From assembly GCA_026874595.1 (NCBI GenBank), contig CM049314.1:8736729-8800728 (forward strand): a stretch of 64,000 nt of DNA, written 5' to 3'. Numbering within the stretch: position 1 is the stretch's first letter; the number at the start of each line of letters is the position of its first letter. The notes beneath the pieces were generated by a model. It ran no database searches. It saw only the letters and a list, made by a program, of their open reading frames with translations, and had not been told where the DNA came from. Below, in pieces: positions 23,171 to 34,940 of the stretch. Position numbers and translations under genes: made by a program. The DNA comes from Sipunculus nudus. Its lineage: Eukaryota; Annelida; Sipuncula; Golfingiida; Sipunculidae.

Positions 23171-24061
23171 ATCAACTATTTTCCTTGACTGACTATTTGT
23201 TCTTCCATTGCTCAATAAATCAGATAATATTTTCTTGGTACTCCACGACTAACCAATTTTCCATAATTACACTTCTACATATTGATTTGTCAGATTGGCA
23301 AAAACTTTCATTGCAACATTTATCAAATGACCTGCACCTGGCCCAGCATCAGTCTTAATCCAATTTGAGTCGGTGTGTTTGCTTGTCACCATAATTCATG
23401 GCACACTATTTTACTTGGCACCTGCCGTCTGCTGGAGTGACCATACTATAGGGATGTGATTTCCGTTGATTAAAAACTTTAAAACAAAATTGAAAAAAAA
23501 ATGCGTCCAATAACAGACTCGTTGTCTCGGAGCGCCACCTTGTGTCTGTGTAAGAGACTACCACCAAAACTGCACTCATCGCAGTTTCTTCTGCATTCAC
23601 ATTGAGGCAAGTCCAATTAACCCAGTCAGCATTCACCAAGGCACTCACGTGACCGAGTTATACGCCAAGGCAGCTTCACTGGACCTGTTTAATCACTGCT
23701 GGTTAACAATAAGTAATTGAATGGGTGAAGGTCACCAATAAGAACTAACTAGCATAACGTACATTTATCAAAGCACCTCATGAACTCTGACATAATCTGT
23801 GGAAATATGGTGACGTAATCACCGATGCATGCATTTATTTCTTATATGTATATCGTGCACAAGTAAACACTTTGGTTTTGGAGAGGTTCCAGATTATGAT
23901 GCGGGTGCAAGATTATTGGCTCTGTCAGGAGGGCATGCGTTCATCCCCGTTCGTATGTGTGTTTGTGTGTGTTTGTGCGTGTGTTTGTTCACAATATAAC
24001 ATCATGCAATCCTGAACGGGAATCTCATGATGTTTTCAGGGAATTTCGGGAATAGGCCAAG
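23171..24061. other. Intergenic, no gene seen
   Basis: Unique AT-rich DNA. AGCGCCACCT (23531-23540) resembles a CTCF core, and a GTGT-rich patch lies at about 23955-23990. Confidence 0.5.
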
Positions 24062-24975
24062 CAGGGTTAGCTGATTAAAATCAAATTATTTTAATCAATG
24101 ATTTTAATCCTGATTTTAATCACCCTAAAAATCATATTTTATGATTTTTTTTTACATTTTTGGTTTACTTTACAAAGTATTTAAATGGACAGCAGCTCCA
24201 ATTTACATAACACTGATGATATTAGCAGAATCAATGACACAAATGGGCTGTTTTGACTGGATCACATTGAATCGGTGTCACCTTTGATTGTAGTACACGT
24301 CAATGCATTTGACCTCATCTGTTGGTCTGCAGACTGGCTGTTTCTTGTTATCAGAACACCCAGCTAACTGGCTTTTGTATCAGTTTCAGTCTCAGGCCCC
24401 TCACCTTTGTGTTTTCAAGGTGGTAACTGGTAGGTGGGGTGTATTGTGTAACACTAATTTAACCAGCCAACCATATTAAAGCTTAGCCCTGATACAGACC
24501 TGGCCAATAGAAATTGGGCACAGTTGTGAAAAATCATAAATACCTGAGTGGTAACAGTATTTCATATATCTAGATTTGAATAATATGAAGCAACAACATG
24601 ATTTTACTGTTTTATCACCTTATGATATCATCTGCAAACTGTTAAACCCTGGCCGATACTTACAGTACTGAGTAATTTAGTTACCATGACATGGGACTTG
24701 TATGTACAATTGTAAAAAGTTGCTGATTGGTAATTGTTAATCAAAATATTAAAAATGATTTTACTGTTTTTTTATCAGCTTTTGATAACATTTTGCTTAA
24801 ATCATTACTTATTAATTAGAATATTAAATATATTTGGGTGATTTAGTAAATAATATTTCACTTGAGATTCAAAATTAAAGAAATTGATTTTAAATGGAAC
24901 AATAAAAAAAATAAAAAAATGTACTTAAATCAATAAAATCCGATTTAATTAATAAAAATCTGATTTTTTTAAATT
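24062..24975. mobile_element. AT-rich element with ATTAAAATC-type ends
   Basis: The left end is CAGGGTTAGCTGATTAAAATC followed by repeated GATTTTAATC phrases. The right ~110 bp carries the inverted phrases AAATCAATAAAATCCGATTT and AATAAAAATCTGATTTTT. No coding frame. The outer right boundary is not sharp. Confidence 0.45.
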
Positions 24976-26322
24976 GAAAAACGTGGATCCGGCGCATAAT
25001 TCGGATTCAGGAGCGCCATCAAGGAATATTGAAACAAAAGAAAAATCACTTCTGCTCGAAAGAATATGGAAATGTGAGCCGAAAAGGTGAATTTAAACGC
25101 ATGGCTGGGGCTTATATTCTGTAGAAGGCAGATTTCTAGTATACATGTTGATTTTTCGTTTGAATTTTGCTTAAAACATACCGAAAATCTGTTTGGTGGA
25201 TTCAGTTGTTCTGGAGGCAAAGCAAGCTGCACGCCGCCGCTTGTGACTAGGAAACTCGTGCTTTCCTTGTTTCAATGTGAGTCATAAAGATCACATGGTC
25301 CTATTTATTCACATAATCCGGGGTCACGGCCCTATAATGGTGTAGTTAATGTTTTGCTCTAGTTGGTTCTAGCCATTATGCCAGGTGGCCTTAGAAAACC
25401 CATTGTTTGATTTTTATGTATGTCTAGCTTTATATAAAACAAAATTGACATCATCTTTCAGTGGTTTTGAATATGTGGCAAATGAAAGATGTTGTTTAAA
25501 TGCATATTTTTGGACTGCTTGGAGGTTTAAATTTGACTTCATTGCATTCGGATCAGTATTGTGAGAAAAAATTAGATACACAAGCCCGATTTTCTTGGCA
25601 TTGTCTGAATTTAGAAACAACAAAATCCCAAGCAAATTTTTTAATATAATGCAATTTATTTTTAGAATTGTACGCAATAAGCCCAGATTTCAGGGTAGTT
25701 GTGGATGTTATATAGAAAAAATAAACACAGTCACCTGCTCTCAAGTGAAAGAGCGGACTAAAATGGTGGCGTTCTCTCGATCTTCGCATTTTTACCGCAC
25801 ACACGCATGCACTGACACATGAGCTGGACTAGGTTAGATAATTTAAAAAAGTCAGAGTGAAATGATTAAAGTATGGCCTACTGGGAAAGATCTTAACAAA
25901 AGTAATTTTTCTGCAAACAGATTCCCAGTAACTGTTGTTGTGCCATATAAACGCCAAATTAGGCCACTGCGGCATATCCTGATGTGCTTTAGCCTTCAGA
26001 AGTGTATCATATTCATCTTGGCGTCATAGCATTTCGGCCACTTGTTATGATTTTCTTTGATTTTCACAAAAAGACACTTCTCAAATCTTAATATTATAAG
26101 TATAAGACAGCGGGTTGTTGCATCTCAAATGTGAATTATTGGTTGTTGCATAAAATTAGGGGTCAGTGTTATTTCGGTTTCTGTATAGTGAAAGTCACGT
26201 TTGGTTGTGCTTTTGATGAAAAAAAAAAAAAAAAAAACTTCGAACAGTGGATGCAATTAGTCAGGAGAAACTGCAGGATAAACAATAATATCCGAAAATG
26301 CCAGCAGATGTCAGCATAGGAT
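24976..26322. other. Intergenic, no gene seen
   Basis: Weak open frames only. An A run lies at 26219-26237. CCAGCAGATGTCAG (26301-26314) resembles a CTCF core. Confidence 0.45.
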
Positions 26323-26852
26323 AGAGGGGCGGACCAGCCCTGGTCCGGTCCAGCTATGGATGGTCCGGTAACAAGCCTGGACCATTCAACAACGGTCCGG
26401 TCCATTTATTTATTTATTGCATGTAATAGTGATACAATAATGTGGAGAAATAACACCCATAAGTAATTAAATCCGACTTGTTTCAGTGAAACACACGCAA
26501 ACAATAAGATGCATACTATAAACTTTTTACTGTCAATGTTCAATATATTTTTTTTTATAAAATAATGCAACAATAAATGCATTCAACACCCTACATTTTC
26601 ATGTATACATGTATAAATGGTTTACACTGGAATGATTTTTTCCACAGATCATGGAAAACGGGCTTTATAAAGGTTAGATTATCAGTTAAAAAATACAACC
26701 AATTCTTCCAAAGCACAAGAATTCAATTAAAAAATATGAAGGGGTGGTCCGGACCGTCAGGTCCATGAACGAGCGGTCCGGTATTTTGCCTAGCTGTGGT
26801 CCAGCCAAAATTTGTTGACCGGGTCGGTCCAAGCGGTCGGGTCCAGACCTCT
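26323..26852. mobile_element. ~530-bp element with GGTCCGG subterminal repeats
   Basis: Starts AGAGGGGCGGACC and ends GGTCCAGACCTCT. Within about 100 bp of each end the motif (T/C)GGTCCGG or close variants recurs: near 26342, 26362 and 26390 on the left; 26746, 26775, 26825 and 26835 on the right. Clusters of a short motif near both ends are typical of hAT-type transposase binding. No transposase frame, so non-autonomous. Confidence 0.55.
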
Positions 26853-28027
26853 TACATAGATCATATGTTACAGTCCTTTTTTTTATCATCTGCTCCGTGT
26901 TTGAATATTATGCCTGTTTGACAGGTGGTCGGACTGAACTTTTGTCACGGAACTGCTCAGTGGGCACGCCTCGGATATGTACGTTTAAAATCTTCAATTG
27001 TCGGGAATGATGCAGAATGTGTCCTAAAGAGGTCATTTTACTAAAATTTCAATAAATCCAGACAAATATCAAATTATTTTTCCAAGACGCTATGGCAGCG
27101 CCATCTGTCGGCAACCACGATTGTGCACCAAGACAGAAAGCAGTTTGATACTCTGAATCATGACATATGACCCCCCGACCGGTGTGTGACGTGGCTATTA
27201 TGTTTCACGGCAAGAAGTGCAAGAAGAGGACAAACAGTTCCAGATGAGGTTTCCTAATTTAAAAAAAAAATAAATCGTAACATTTTCTGAGACTCAAAGA
27301 CTCAGGTATTACGACATGTTCAGTTGATCCTGGAGCATGTACACACACATTCTGTTTCTATAAATAAAATAATAGGTGAGTAGGGTTTGAAATTATATAG
27401 CTTATTAATTTAAAAAATATATTAAGGCATGTCATATCTTAAATGGGTGTGGGATGTTTTTAATATTTTAATAGTTTAGCCAGTATTCACTATTGTATTT
27501 GGGTTAAAACTAAATTTTAAAGTTAAAAAATGTACAAGTACCATAGGCTTGTGGTATTAATTTAGCTGTTTTAAAATGATTAGGTTGTAAGTATATTTTT
27601 GCTTCTTGAGCCAGTGCTGTGAGTAAAGACACTTCCAGCCCCGTTTTACTTGCATTTTTTCGATGTAAAAAGGATGATCTCTCTGGATAGGATTAGTAGT
27701 AATTATATCACAATTTACCCCATTTTTTCAAACCGCAAGAGATTTATTGATATCATACATTAAATATGTAGAACACATGAAATCAGACTGCTTGCCAACC
27801 TGTAGTTGAAACACCTGCAGGCACAAGCACACACACACACACACACACACAAACACGCGTAATTAAATCACGTAGTCGACATATAACTGGTGCTGGTGTT
27901 ATAGTCTTATAAAATATAAACAAAAGTAATATGTCAGTTCTATGTAAAAGCATGCCATATGTCCAAAGAAAAGTAAAAAATATACATTGGTGAAATATTA
28001 TGAAATGATCAGTGTAAAACATTTAAT
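26853..28027. other. Intergenic, with a (CA)n tract
   Basis: (CA)n at about 27826-27855. AGCGCCATCTGTCGG (27097-27111) resembles a CTCF core. No gene seen. Confidence 0.5.
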
Positions 28028-28033
28028 TTTATT
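28028..28033 (-). terminator. Candidate polyadenylation signal of GT92 paralogue 2
   Basis: AATAAA on the minus strand about 210 nt downstream of the stop of the 28242-29690 gene. Confidence 0.4.
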
Positions 28034-28241
28034 TGTATATTTCCGTTAGTCGATCACTGTTAACGAATGGAATATCTTGTCAAATGACAAAATTCGGAAA
28101 AGTATTGAATAATGAGATATATAAAAAGGTGTTATAACTGTACAGATGCATTCTTTGCAGATTGTTTTACAAAACTTCATATAATATATATTACATAGCA
28201 CGTAGCATTATCCCAATCAATTGACCTCACATCACAAATAT

Positions 28242-29690
28242 TCACTTCGCTGTCTTGTCCCAAATACCTGTCGAAGTTAAGATAGACTTGACACGTTGTG
28301 ACAAGTCTTTTGCATACTTCTGCGCTGTGACGTCATAATGAGGGTATTTGACAGATTTTGCACACTCAGGAGGGGTAAAATGGCACTTTTTGTAATGATG
28401 GAGTTTTGCTATTTTTGGGTCCACATATCGCATCAACCTCTTACTGGTGTCTTTTGTTCGCACGTGACAGTAGTGATTTGTGTGCGCGACGCATCTGCGT
28501 GGATTGGTAAAAGACTTGGTACTGTAACCCATTGGACTAATGTCTGCATGTCTGATAAACCGCGCTGTCCTCAAATAAGGTATCGCCTTAGCGTCTGGAG
28601 GAAAGTCAAGCCAAAAATAAGTATTGTAAAACAGCCATCCGCATTTTTGTTCTGTTAAATTTTCTTGCAGGCTTGATAGGAGTTCGTGATAATTGTAATG
28701 TATCTGCGGTATAACGTTTTCATCAAAGTCCATTATTACAAGGTATCTGTATCGGTACATATTGTCGTACAAGCATCGGTTTAGTGCCGGGATTGTGTTA
28801 AGGTTACGAGGCCAACCTTGCTCCTGCTCGACAGGGGGCGGTAATGACCAATGTCGTAGAAATCCGGCGTTTCGGTAATGTCGTAAAATTTTGTTGCTTG
28901 AGCCTGTTAAATTACTGGTGAACATGGTAACCTCCGTGACGCCTAATATCTTGTTTAATTCAAACCATTCCGCCAGCTCCACTGGATCAGGTTTGCCAAA
29001 CGCCACAGGAACACAGACTCCAAATTCATGTTCATAAGAAATGTTTCCCTTTATGAACCGAGGAACATAGCGAACATTACAGGGCACAAGGTCATGAATC
29101 CTTGCCATCACTCTGTCAAGACCATTAGGGATATGTACTGGAATCATGTTATACACTTCAGAGCAAGCACGAAGCGATAGTGATACGTGAGAAGGAATGT
29201 AGGCGACGGTAGAGAGAGGACAGGTGTACAGGTATTCCATATATCTCACGCCTTGAATATATAATCCACTGCCGATACCTTTACTTGGTAAGGCCAGAGT
29301 GCTCACGGAGGTTCCCAGTTCTTTATACCACAGCCGGCAGTAAAGTTTTGTGTAGGCATCGTGGGAACCAACTCCAGTTATACGGATGGTGCCGGGTACT
29401 CCGTCGTATTCAAGTCTGGGATCCAAATGTGCCGTGTACAGCACCATCTCCATGCCGTCCTCCTTGGCTACCTGCCACACGCCTCTCCTGCGGTTTACAT
29501 GACTCGGCCATGGAATACTCATTTCACACAGTTTGCTATCGCTTATTAAAAAGGCTAAAAAAGCGTCTTTTGAACATTCTTGTTTATCCTTCATGTCATT
29601 AACAGGGAGACAGTATAATATAAAACATGTACAGAGAGCAAAAGCTGCCACGGACCTGTGACGAGCGAATCTGGCATTAAACAGCATCAT
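28242..29690 (-). CDS. GT92-family glycosyltransferase, paralogue 2
   Basis: Predicted 482-residue type II membrane enzyme with a basic N-terminus and a hydrophobic anchor at about 14-30. The Cys-containing stem shares LYTAH(L)DPRLE and EYLYTCPLSTVAYIPSHVSLS with paralogue 1. The GT92 domain runs from about 219 to 440: EHEFGVCVPVAFG, EWFELN (241-246), SLPPPVE, NLNTIPALNRC, YRYRYLVIMDFDE, FYNTYFW, RHADISPMGYS, KSFTNPRRC, AHTNHYC and KLHHYKKCHF (429-438). The acidic motif is DFDEN (321-325), where paralogues 1 and 3 have DFDEF; the two Asp residues are kept, so activity may remain. Intronless and intact. It lies 1.7 kb from paralogue 3 on the same strand, a close tandem pair. Galactose transfer is inferred from the family; the acceptor is unknown. 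Confidence 0.93.
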   Translation of the reverse strand: MMLFNARFARHRSVAAFALCTCFILYCLPVNDMKDKQECSKDAFLAFLISDSKLCEMSIPWPSHVNRRRGVWQVAKEDGMEMVLYTAHLDPRLEYDGVPGTIRITGVGSHDAYTKLYCRLWYKELGTSVSTLALPSKGIGSGLYIQGVRYMEYLYTCPLSTVAYIPSHVSLSLRACSEVYNMIPVHIPNGLDRVMARIHDLVPCNVRYVPRFIKGNISYEHEFGVCVPVAFGKPDPVELAEWFELNKILGVTEVTMFTSNLTGSSNKILRHYRNAGFLRHWSLPPPVEQEQGWPRNLNTIPALNRCLYDNMYRYRYLVIMDFDENVIPQIHYNYHELLSSLQENLTEQKCGWLFYNTYFWLDFPPDAKAIPYLRTARFIRHADISPMGYSTKSFTNPRRCVAHTNHYCHVRTKDTSKRLMRYVDPKIAKLHHYKKCHFTPPECAKSVKYPHYDVTAQKYAKDLSQRVKSILTSTGIWDKTAK

Positions 29691-31174
29691 AGTTTTAGTA
29701 AACTAGCTTATATATGTTAACTTCTTATCATGAGTCAAGCTTTTAGAAAAAAATCGAGTCCAACATACATAAGCATTACACTTCAACTTATCTCAGCCTT
29801 ATTACACACCTGAAGGTACACCTAGGGTTGTCCGAGGAAGGCCAACGAGTCCTCAATGAAAACAGCATAATGGCATCCAGAAAAAACAACATCCTGCAAT
29901 GTTCATGCATGTTGCACAGGTCGGCAGTGCTTGTAAAACCGTCCGTTCTCAGACTACCAGAAATAATAGTGATCTTACGTTTTGGAAACGTAGCTATATT
30001 TCTCTCGAGAAAATTCATGAAGGCCTCTTTTAAGTGTTCAGGCCGAAAAATCGGCCATATATTTATGGCGGTTCGTCACGCAAGAGTAACTGAGCATTTG
30101 GCAAGCTAATGTATGAACCGTCGGCTCTGTACGCTATGAACTCGGTCATATTAAATGGGACCACGGGTATTATATTTCGTCATAAATATTTCCACAGAGA
30201 CATCCAAAAGATCTGGCTCCAAAAAATGGAAATAAGGACACTCCGTTCCAATTCACTTGTATATCAAAAGTGTGGTAGTGGATAATGGGAAATTCAAGGA
30301 TAGGAAGTGTGTTGTGCTTCTTGCCTCAAATAATTAGTGAAAGGCTGGAACTTTTTCCTAAAGTCATGTTATTCATCTCAAGATAGACCGTGTATCTCTG
30401 AATTGGTTTTCAGAAATGGAATCTCAGCCATCCCTTCAACCATGACCTGCACGATGGTGACTGTCATACAAACGCCCAATTAGACCACTATGTACCATTT
30501 CATATATCTAACATTTTAGTCATGCACTTCTGTTGGCTAGATCCATATGGTGTCAAAGTGGTTAGTTTACACACAGTAAGATATTGCTTCTTCTTCATCA
30601 GGCTGCTAGAGCCTTCCGGTTGGAACAGCCATTGGGTATAAAGCACCGTGATGTATGATGGATAAAACGCTTTTGAAAATGAGGGTCTGTCATCGGCGAC
30701 GTCACTGTGGCCATGAGCAAAGCTCTTCTGTATAGACTGCCCACCAAATTAGCATGGGATTCCTTTTCGGTCGGTTTGCTGTTGCCCATGCGCAGTTCCA
30801 CTCTCATTCATAGACGCATATTAAGGTGAAATATTGATGTTGTTTGATACCTAGAATTTTTTTATAAGAATCAATATTTATCACTAACAGGCACTAGCAT
30901 TACATCTCAGTGATATGGACCTCTCACCCACCTACACTTTAAGTAAAGCTAGATCGTTTTCTGTGTTAGCGGCAACCGTTCACGAATATAGTTTTCACTT
31001 GTTTTGTCAACTCAAACCAAAACCGGGATCTTTCATTTTATATGGTCTCCCTTATTGCACGTAACTTCCGCTCATATTATGTTGTTAAAATATGTTCTGA
31101 AGGAGTTCATACCAATCTTTATTGTACAAATCACCAGTATATGGTATACGTCATTGATTACATGGAGCTTTCTC
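29691..31174. other. Spacer between GT92 paralogues 2 and 3
   Basis: Contains the 5' flank of paralogue 2 and the 3' flank of paralogue 3. No repeat or additional exon recognised. Small open frames at 29828-30109 and 30598-30807 have no support. Confidence 0.45.
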
Positions 31175-31180
31175 CTTTAT
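31175..31180 (-). terminator. Candidate polyadenylation signal of GT92 paralogue 3
   Basis: AATAAA on the minus strand about 240 nt downstream of the stop at 31422. Another, AATAAA-like, lies further on near 31120. Confidence 0.35.
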
Positions 31181-31421
31181 TTGGAAATTCAGAATCATAT
31201 TGTGAACAAAAATATTTAATTTCTACATGGTTATTTTGTTACTTTAATCAATCTGTTGTGTCTCTCTTTTAATCTCTCTTACGTCATAAACCGTTAGCGT
31301 CTTTGAACAATAAAGAAGGCATCACATGGCAATTAATATGAAAATGCCAATTGAAAATATATTTTTTTTAATATAACAAAATCATATATTGTTTGCAATG
31401 AGACAGGCTTAATAAAACTGT

Positions 31422-32933
31422 CTACTCTGCACTTTTGTGGTGGGAGGGAAATATTTCCTTCCAAATGCCGGCCTCGGTCAGGGCAGATTTAACATGGTGG
31501 TACAAGTCTATGCTGAACTTCCTCGCTGTGACGTCAACATGCGTCGCGTTTTCATTCATGGATTTAGCGCACTCTGCCGGCTCAAAATGGCACTTTTTGT
31601 AATGGTGTAATTTAGCCATTTCTGGTTCTACAGCATTCGTCCAGTACATGCCGACGTCCCGCGTCCTGAGGCTACAAAAATGGTTATTAACAGCTACACA
31701 CTGCCGTAGATTTGTGAATGATTTGCAGCTGTATCCTAGAGCGCTGATATCGGTGTGTTTAATGAACCCAGCCGTGATTAATGCTCTGTGAAACATTATA
31801 TCCGGAATATAATCCAACCAGAAGTACGTGTTGTAGAACACCCAGCCAGGAACCTGTGTTTGCCAGACTTTCTCGAGTTTCGTTATTAGTTCATGGTAAT
31901 TGGTGCTTGTATTCGGCATGATAAATTCATCAAAATCTAGTATAATTAGATATTTATACCGGTACATATTCTCGTACAAGCAGCGATTTAGCCCGGAAAT
32001 AGTCGCTAGTTTGCGCGTCCAAAGTTCGGTTCGCTCTATCGGAGGAGGCAATGGTCTCAATCGCAAAACACCTTTGGTTTGGTAATATTTGAGGACTGCG
32101 AGTGAAGATTCAGTGACGTCACTAGTATAAACAGTGAATTCTGTCACGCCCTGCAATTTGTTGAATTCAAGCCATTCTGCAAGTTTTAATCGTCCAAGAT
32201 TGCCATAAGCAACTGGCACACACACCCCAAACTCATGCTCATACTTCACAGTATTATCATTATTCTGGGGAACAAATCGCACACCGCATGGCTGTTGGTT
32301 ATATACTCTTTTCAAGGAAGTTTCAATCCCCGCTGGAATCTGTACCGGAAGAAGATTATGTATATCTGCGCATGCTTGAAATGACAAGGAAACATGGGAA
32401 GGTAAAAATGCAACCGTTGCTAGCGGACAAGTGTACAGATATTCCATGTATGATATGCTGTTTATACTCAAACCTCTGCCAATAGCATTGACTGGTAAAG
32501 CTGGTACAGTTGTTGATACATTTAGGCTTTTATACCACAAATGACAATATACAGTAATATTTTCATCATGGGAACCGACTCCCAGGACACGGATCGTCCC
32601 GAGAAAATCGACGAATTCCTGCCTGGGATCAAAATGTGCCGTGTACAATGCGATTTCTTTGGTATGGTCTTGAAGTAACTGCCAGGTGTTGCTTCTGTAA
32701 TGTAACTCAGTGGGACGTCGTAACAGACACGTTGGCTTGTTGATGCTGAGAAGGGCTCTAAAATCCTCTGTGGAACAGTTCCTCCTTGTATCATCAGTGA
32801 CGTAATATATACCTATGCAAATGAGGAAAATGAACAGCGGGAGTAATTTCCCTCGCCAGCCCCGTCCACATAATACCGTTTTCATTATTCGTGGCGTCAT
32901 GGCAATATGTAAATCACGACATGAATAAGTCAT
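31422..32933 (-). CDS. GT92-family glycosyltransferase, paralogue 3
   Basis: Predicted 503 residues from the first Met. Internal Met12 lies in a better start context (GCCATGA) and Met17 is also possible; all precede the hydrophobic anchor (about 29-46), so the topology is the same. The stem shares LYTAHFDPR and YMEYLYTCPLATVAFLPSH with the other two. GT92 landmarks are KYEHEFGVCVPVAYG (230-244), EWLEFN, PLPPPIE, ATISGLNRC, YRYKYLIILDFDEFIMP (DFDEF at 333-337), FYNTYFW and KLHHYKKCHF (441-450). It is the most diverged copy in the C-terminal half: NLRQCVAVNNHFC replaces NPRRC-A-H-TNHYC, and VEPEMAKL replaces VDPKIAKL. Intronless and intact, same strand as its paralogues. Substrate not determinable from sequence. 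Confidence 0.92.
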   Translation of the reverse strand: MTYSCRDLHIAMTPRIMKTVLCGRGWRGKLLPLFIFLICIGIYYVTDDTRRNCSTEDFRALLSINKPTCLLRRPTELHYRSNTWQLLQDHTKEIALYTAHFDPRQEFVDFLGTIRVLGVGSHDENITVYCHLWYKSLNVSTTVPALPVNAIGRGLSINSISYMEYLYTCPLATVAFLPSHVSLSFQACADIHNLLPVQIPAGIETSLKRVYNQQPCGVRFVPQNNDNTVKYEHEFGVCVPVAYGNLGRLKLAEWLEFNKLQGVTEFTVYTSDVTESSLAVLKYYQTKGVLRLRPLPPPIERTELWTRKLATISGLNRCLYENMYRYKYLIILDFDEFIMPNTSTNYHELITKLEKVWQTQVPGWVFYNTYFWLDYIPDIMFHRALITAGFIKHTDISALGYSCKSFTNLRQCVAVNNHFCSLRTRDVGMYWTNAVEPEMAKLHHYKKCHFEPAECAKSMNENATHVDVTARKFSIDLYHHVKSALTEAGIWKEIFPSHHKSAE

Positions 32934-33530
32934 GATGATTGATGGTGCATATTTAAATAACCATCGATAAAATAAATGTTAATGAACTGATCAATGGATT
33001 TGCATGACTTTTCTTTTTCTTTTTGTGTTATTCAACCACTTGTAAATGTTTTACTTTGGGGTAGGGCAGGCGTTCCTGCAAATGTACTGCAGATCGCATA
33101 TGATCTAATATATATTTGCGCTGTAAATCATTCGGCAATCAGGCACTACCTGACACGGGTAGTATACCGTATATAGTTTAGTAAGTAGCGCAAACGTATG
33201 AATGTAAACAAAAATATAAAAACGGCATCCACGTGAGTTATAAAAAAATGGAGAAGCTTCTTGAACAAACGACCTCTTTCATAAATTTTGCTTACTCAAG
33301 TGGATCCGTTTATACGTTACAGAAGCCGACTACTTGTGACTGTAGACCAATAAAGCGTGAGGTTGAATGTGACGTCAATCAGTTTACGGAGAGAACGAGG
33401 CGCACTCTCTTTCAGTGTTGACAGATTTACTTATCCTTGCAAGGTATCAGATATCAAGCTGTTCAAAGCCAAGGCTATGACACGCTCCAGTTCTCAGGTG
33501 AGCTGGAAAACAAGATACAGAAATTAAGTG
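32934..33530. other. 5' flank of GT92 paralogue 3, no gene seen
   Basis: Likely contains the minus-strand promoter, but no clear core element was identified. Confidence 0.4.
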
Positions 33531-33531
33531 G

Positions 33532-33604
<73 letters not shown>

Positions 33605-33671
33605 TATATATATTTAATGTGTTTGCATATATATAAATATAAATATATATATATATGTGTGTGTGTGTGTG
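33531..33671. repeat. TA/TG microsatellite
   Basis: Long TA tracts with AAATA interruptions, ending in (TG)n at about 33655-33671. Confidence 0.95.
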
Positions 33672-34174
33672 TAGAACTTTGTATATCTAATATTTGATAC
33701 AGGCCACTGGACTTGGTGCTGGCAGAGACGAAGAATAAGTCCGCAATAAACACGTTAATCGCTCAACCTGGCATATTGTCATTGTGTTATAAATATTGCC
33801 TGTTTCAAGGTCAGGTCGTGAGGGCTAATTTAATTTGTTTCGTAAAGATTGCAGTGATATTGAATATTGAGCATAATGTAAGGCCCTTAAAGTTCGCCGG
33901 TATATGTGTTGGTTCTAACAGGACGAAAACAAAATATTTAAAAGAAATCCCGGGGATTATTGTATCATGCACAGGGAACTGAAAGGATGCGCGGGTGCCG
34001 AAAACCGCTTGATAAAAGGTGACATCTGTGGCCCTTCACAGAAACTATTTTTCATTTCAAACCCATTCTCCATGCTCTCTATGAAGTTCAAGGATAGATC
34101 TCATGCACACATTCGTGCATGCAGCACAGGTATGGGCCAAAATCGAGCCATGTCGCCCGAGAAGCTTAAATTAA
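33672..34174. other. Intergenic, no gene seen
   Basis: Overlapping short frames (33713-33982, 33967-34182) have no recognisable features. Confidence 0.45.
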
Positions 34175-34940
34175 ACAAGTGACCCATGGATCATGACGCT
34201 CAGCTGACTAGGAAGAGATTCGCAAAAGGAATTTTTATCATCTGAATGGTGGTATATACTCATTCAACTGAAGCATCAAACAGATTAACCAACAGGCCAA
34301 GATTGTGTCTGTATTTATATATCTAAAAAAAGGGAAAAAATGTGTAAACTTTAAAAAAATACAGGTGGCTCCACCAGTCTGCAGAAACTAAAAAAAACAA
34401 CAATTAATGGTCAATATCCATGCAAAGAATCATGGTGATATCTGCATTATTTGTTCAGATACTTCAGCTTTTGTATCAAATTTTCCATTATTCTGAGGGT
34501 TACTTCGGATTCCTATAGCTTGAAGGATTTGGGAAACAGAGACCTAATTTCAGGTTTCCACAGACACTTTACATGGGTCTCCCTGTGTGTCAAGAATGAA
34601 GATTCTAGGTCCAGTCGTTATGATTTGTACCCTGTTGACAGATAACTACATCTTTAAAGGTCTCAAAAATAGAGAAAAAAAATCGTAAAAGTTTGAAAAA
34701 AATAGAGGTGGCGCACTTAGTCTGCAGAGACTGATGGAACACTTCATGATCAATATGTATTCCAACAAGGCCTACAGGCCTAATACGAACCTGTGCATTG
34801 GGAAATACACCAGGTATAATGCTTCAGTGTTGGACCATGACTTCTCATGTGTATGAACAATGCAGGTACTAAACATTTTGAATAAGAAACAATTACACAA
34901 ACATCACTGCTGAACTTCTGGCATGGGTGCACACAACACA
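34175..34940 (+). mobile_element. 5' portion of a hairpin-ended HINE-like element (truncated)
   Basis: Starts ACAAGTGACCCATGGATCATG followed by ACGCTCAGCTGAC. It has about two modules of the ~340-bp repeat (GGTGGCTCCACCAGTCTGCAG near 34364, a decayed copy near 34706) and then runs into another element's 5' end at 34941. Its own 3' hairpin is absent. Confidence 0.65.
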
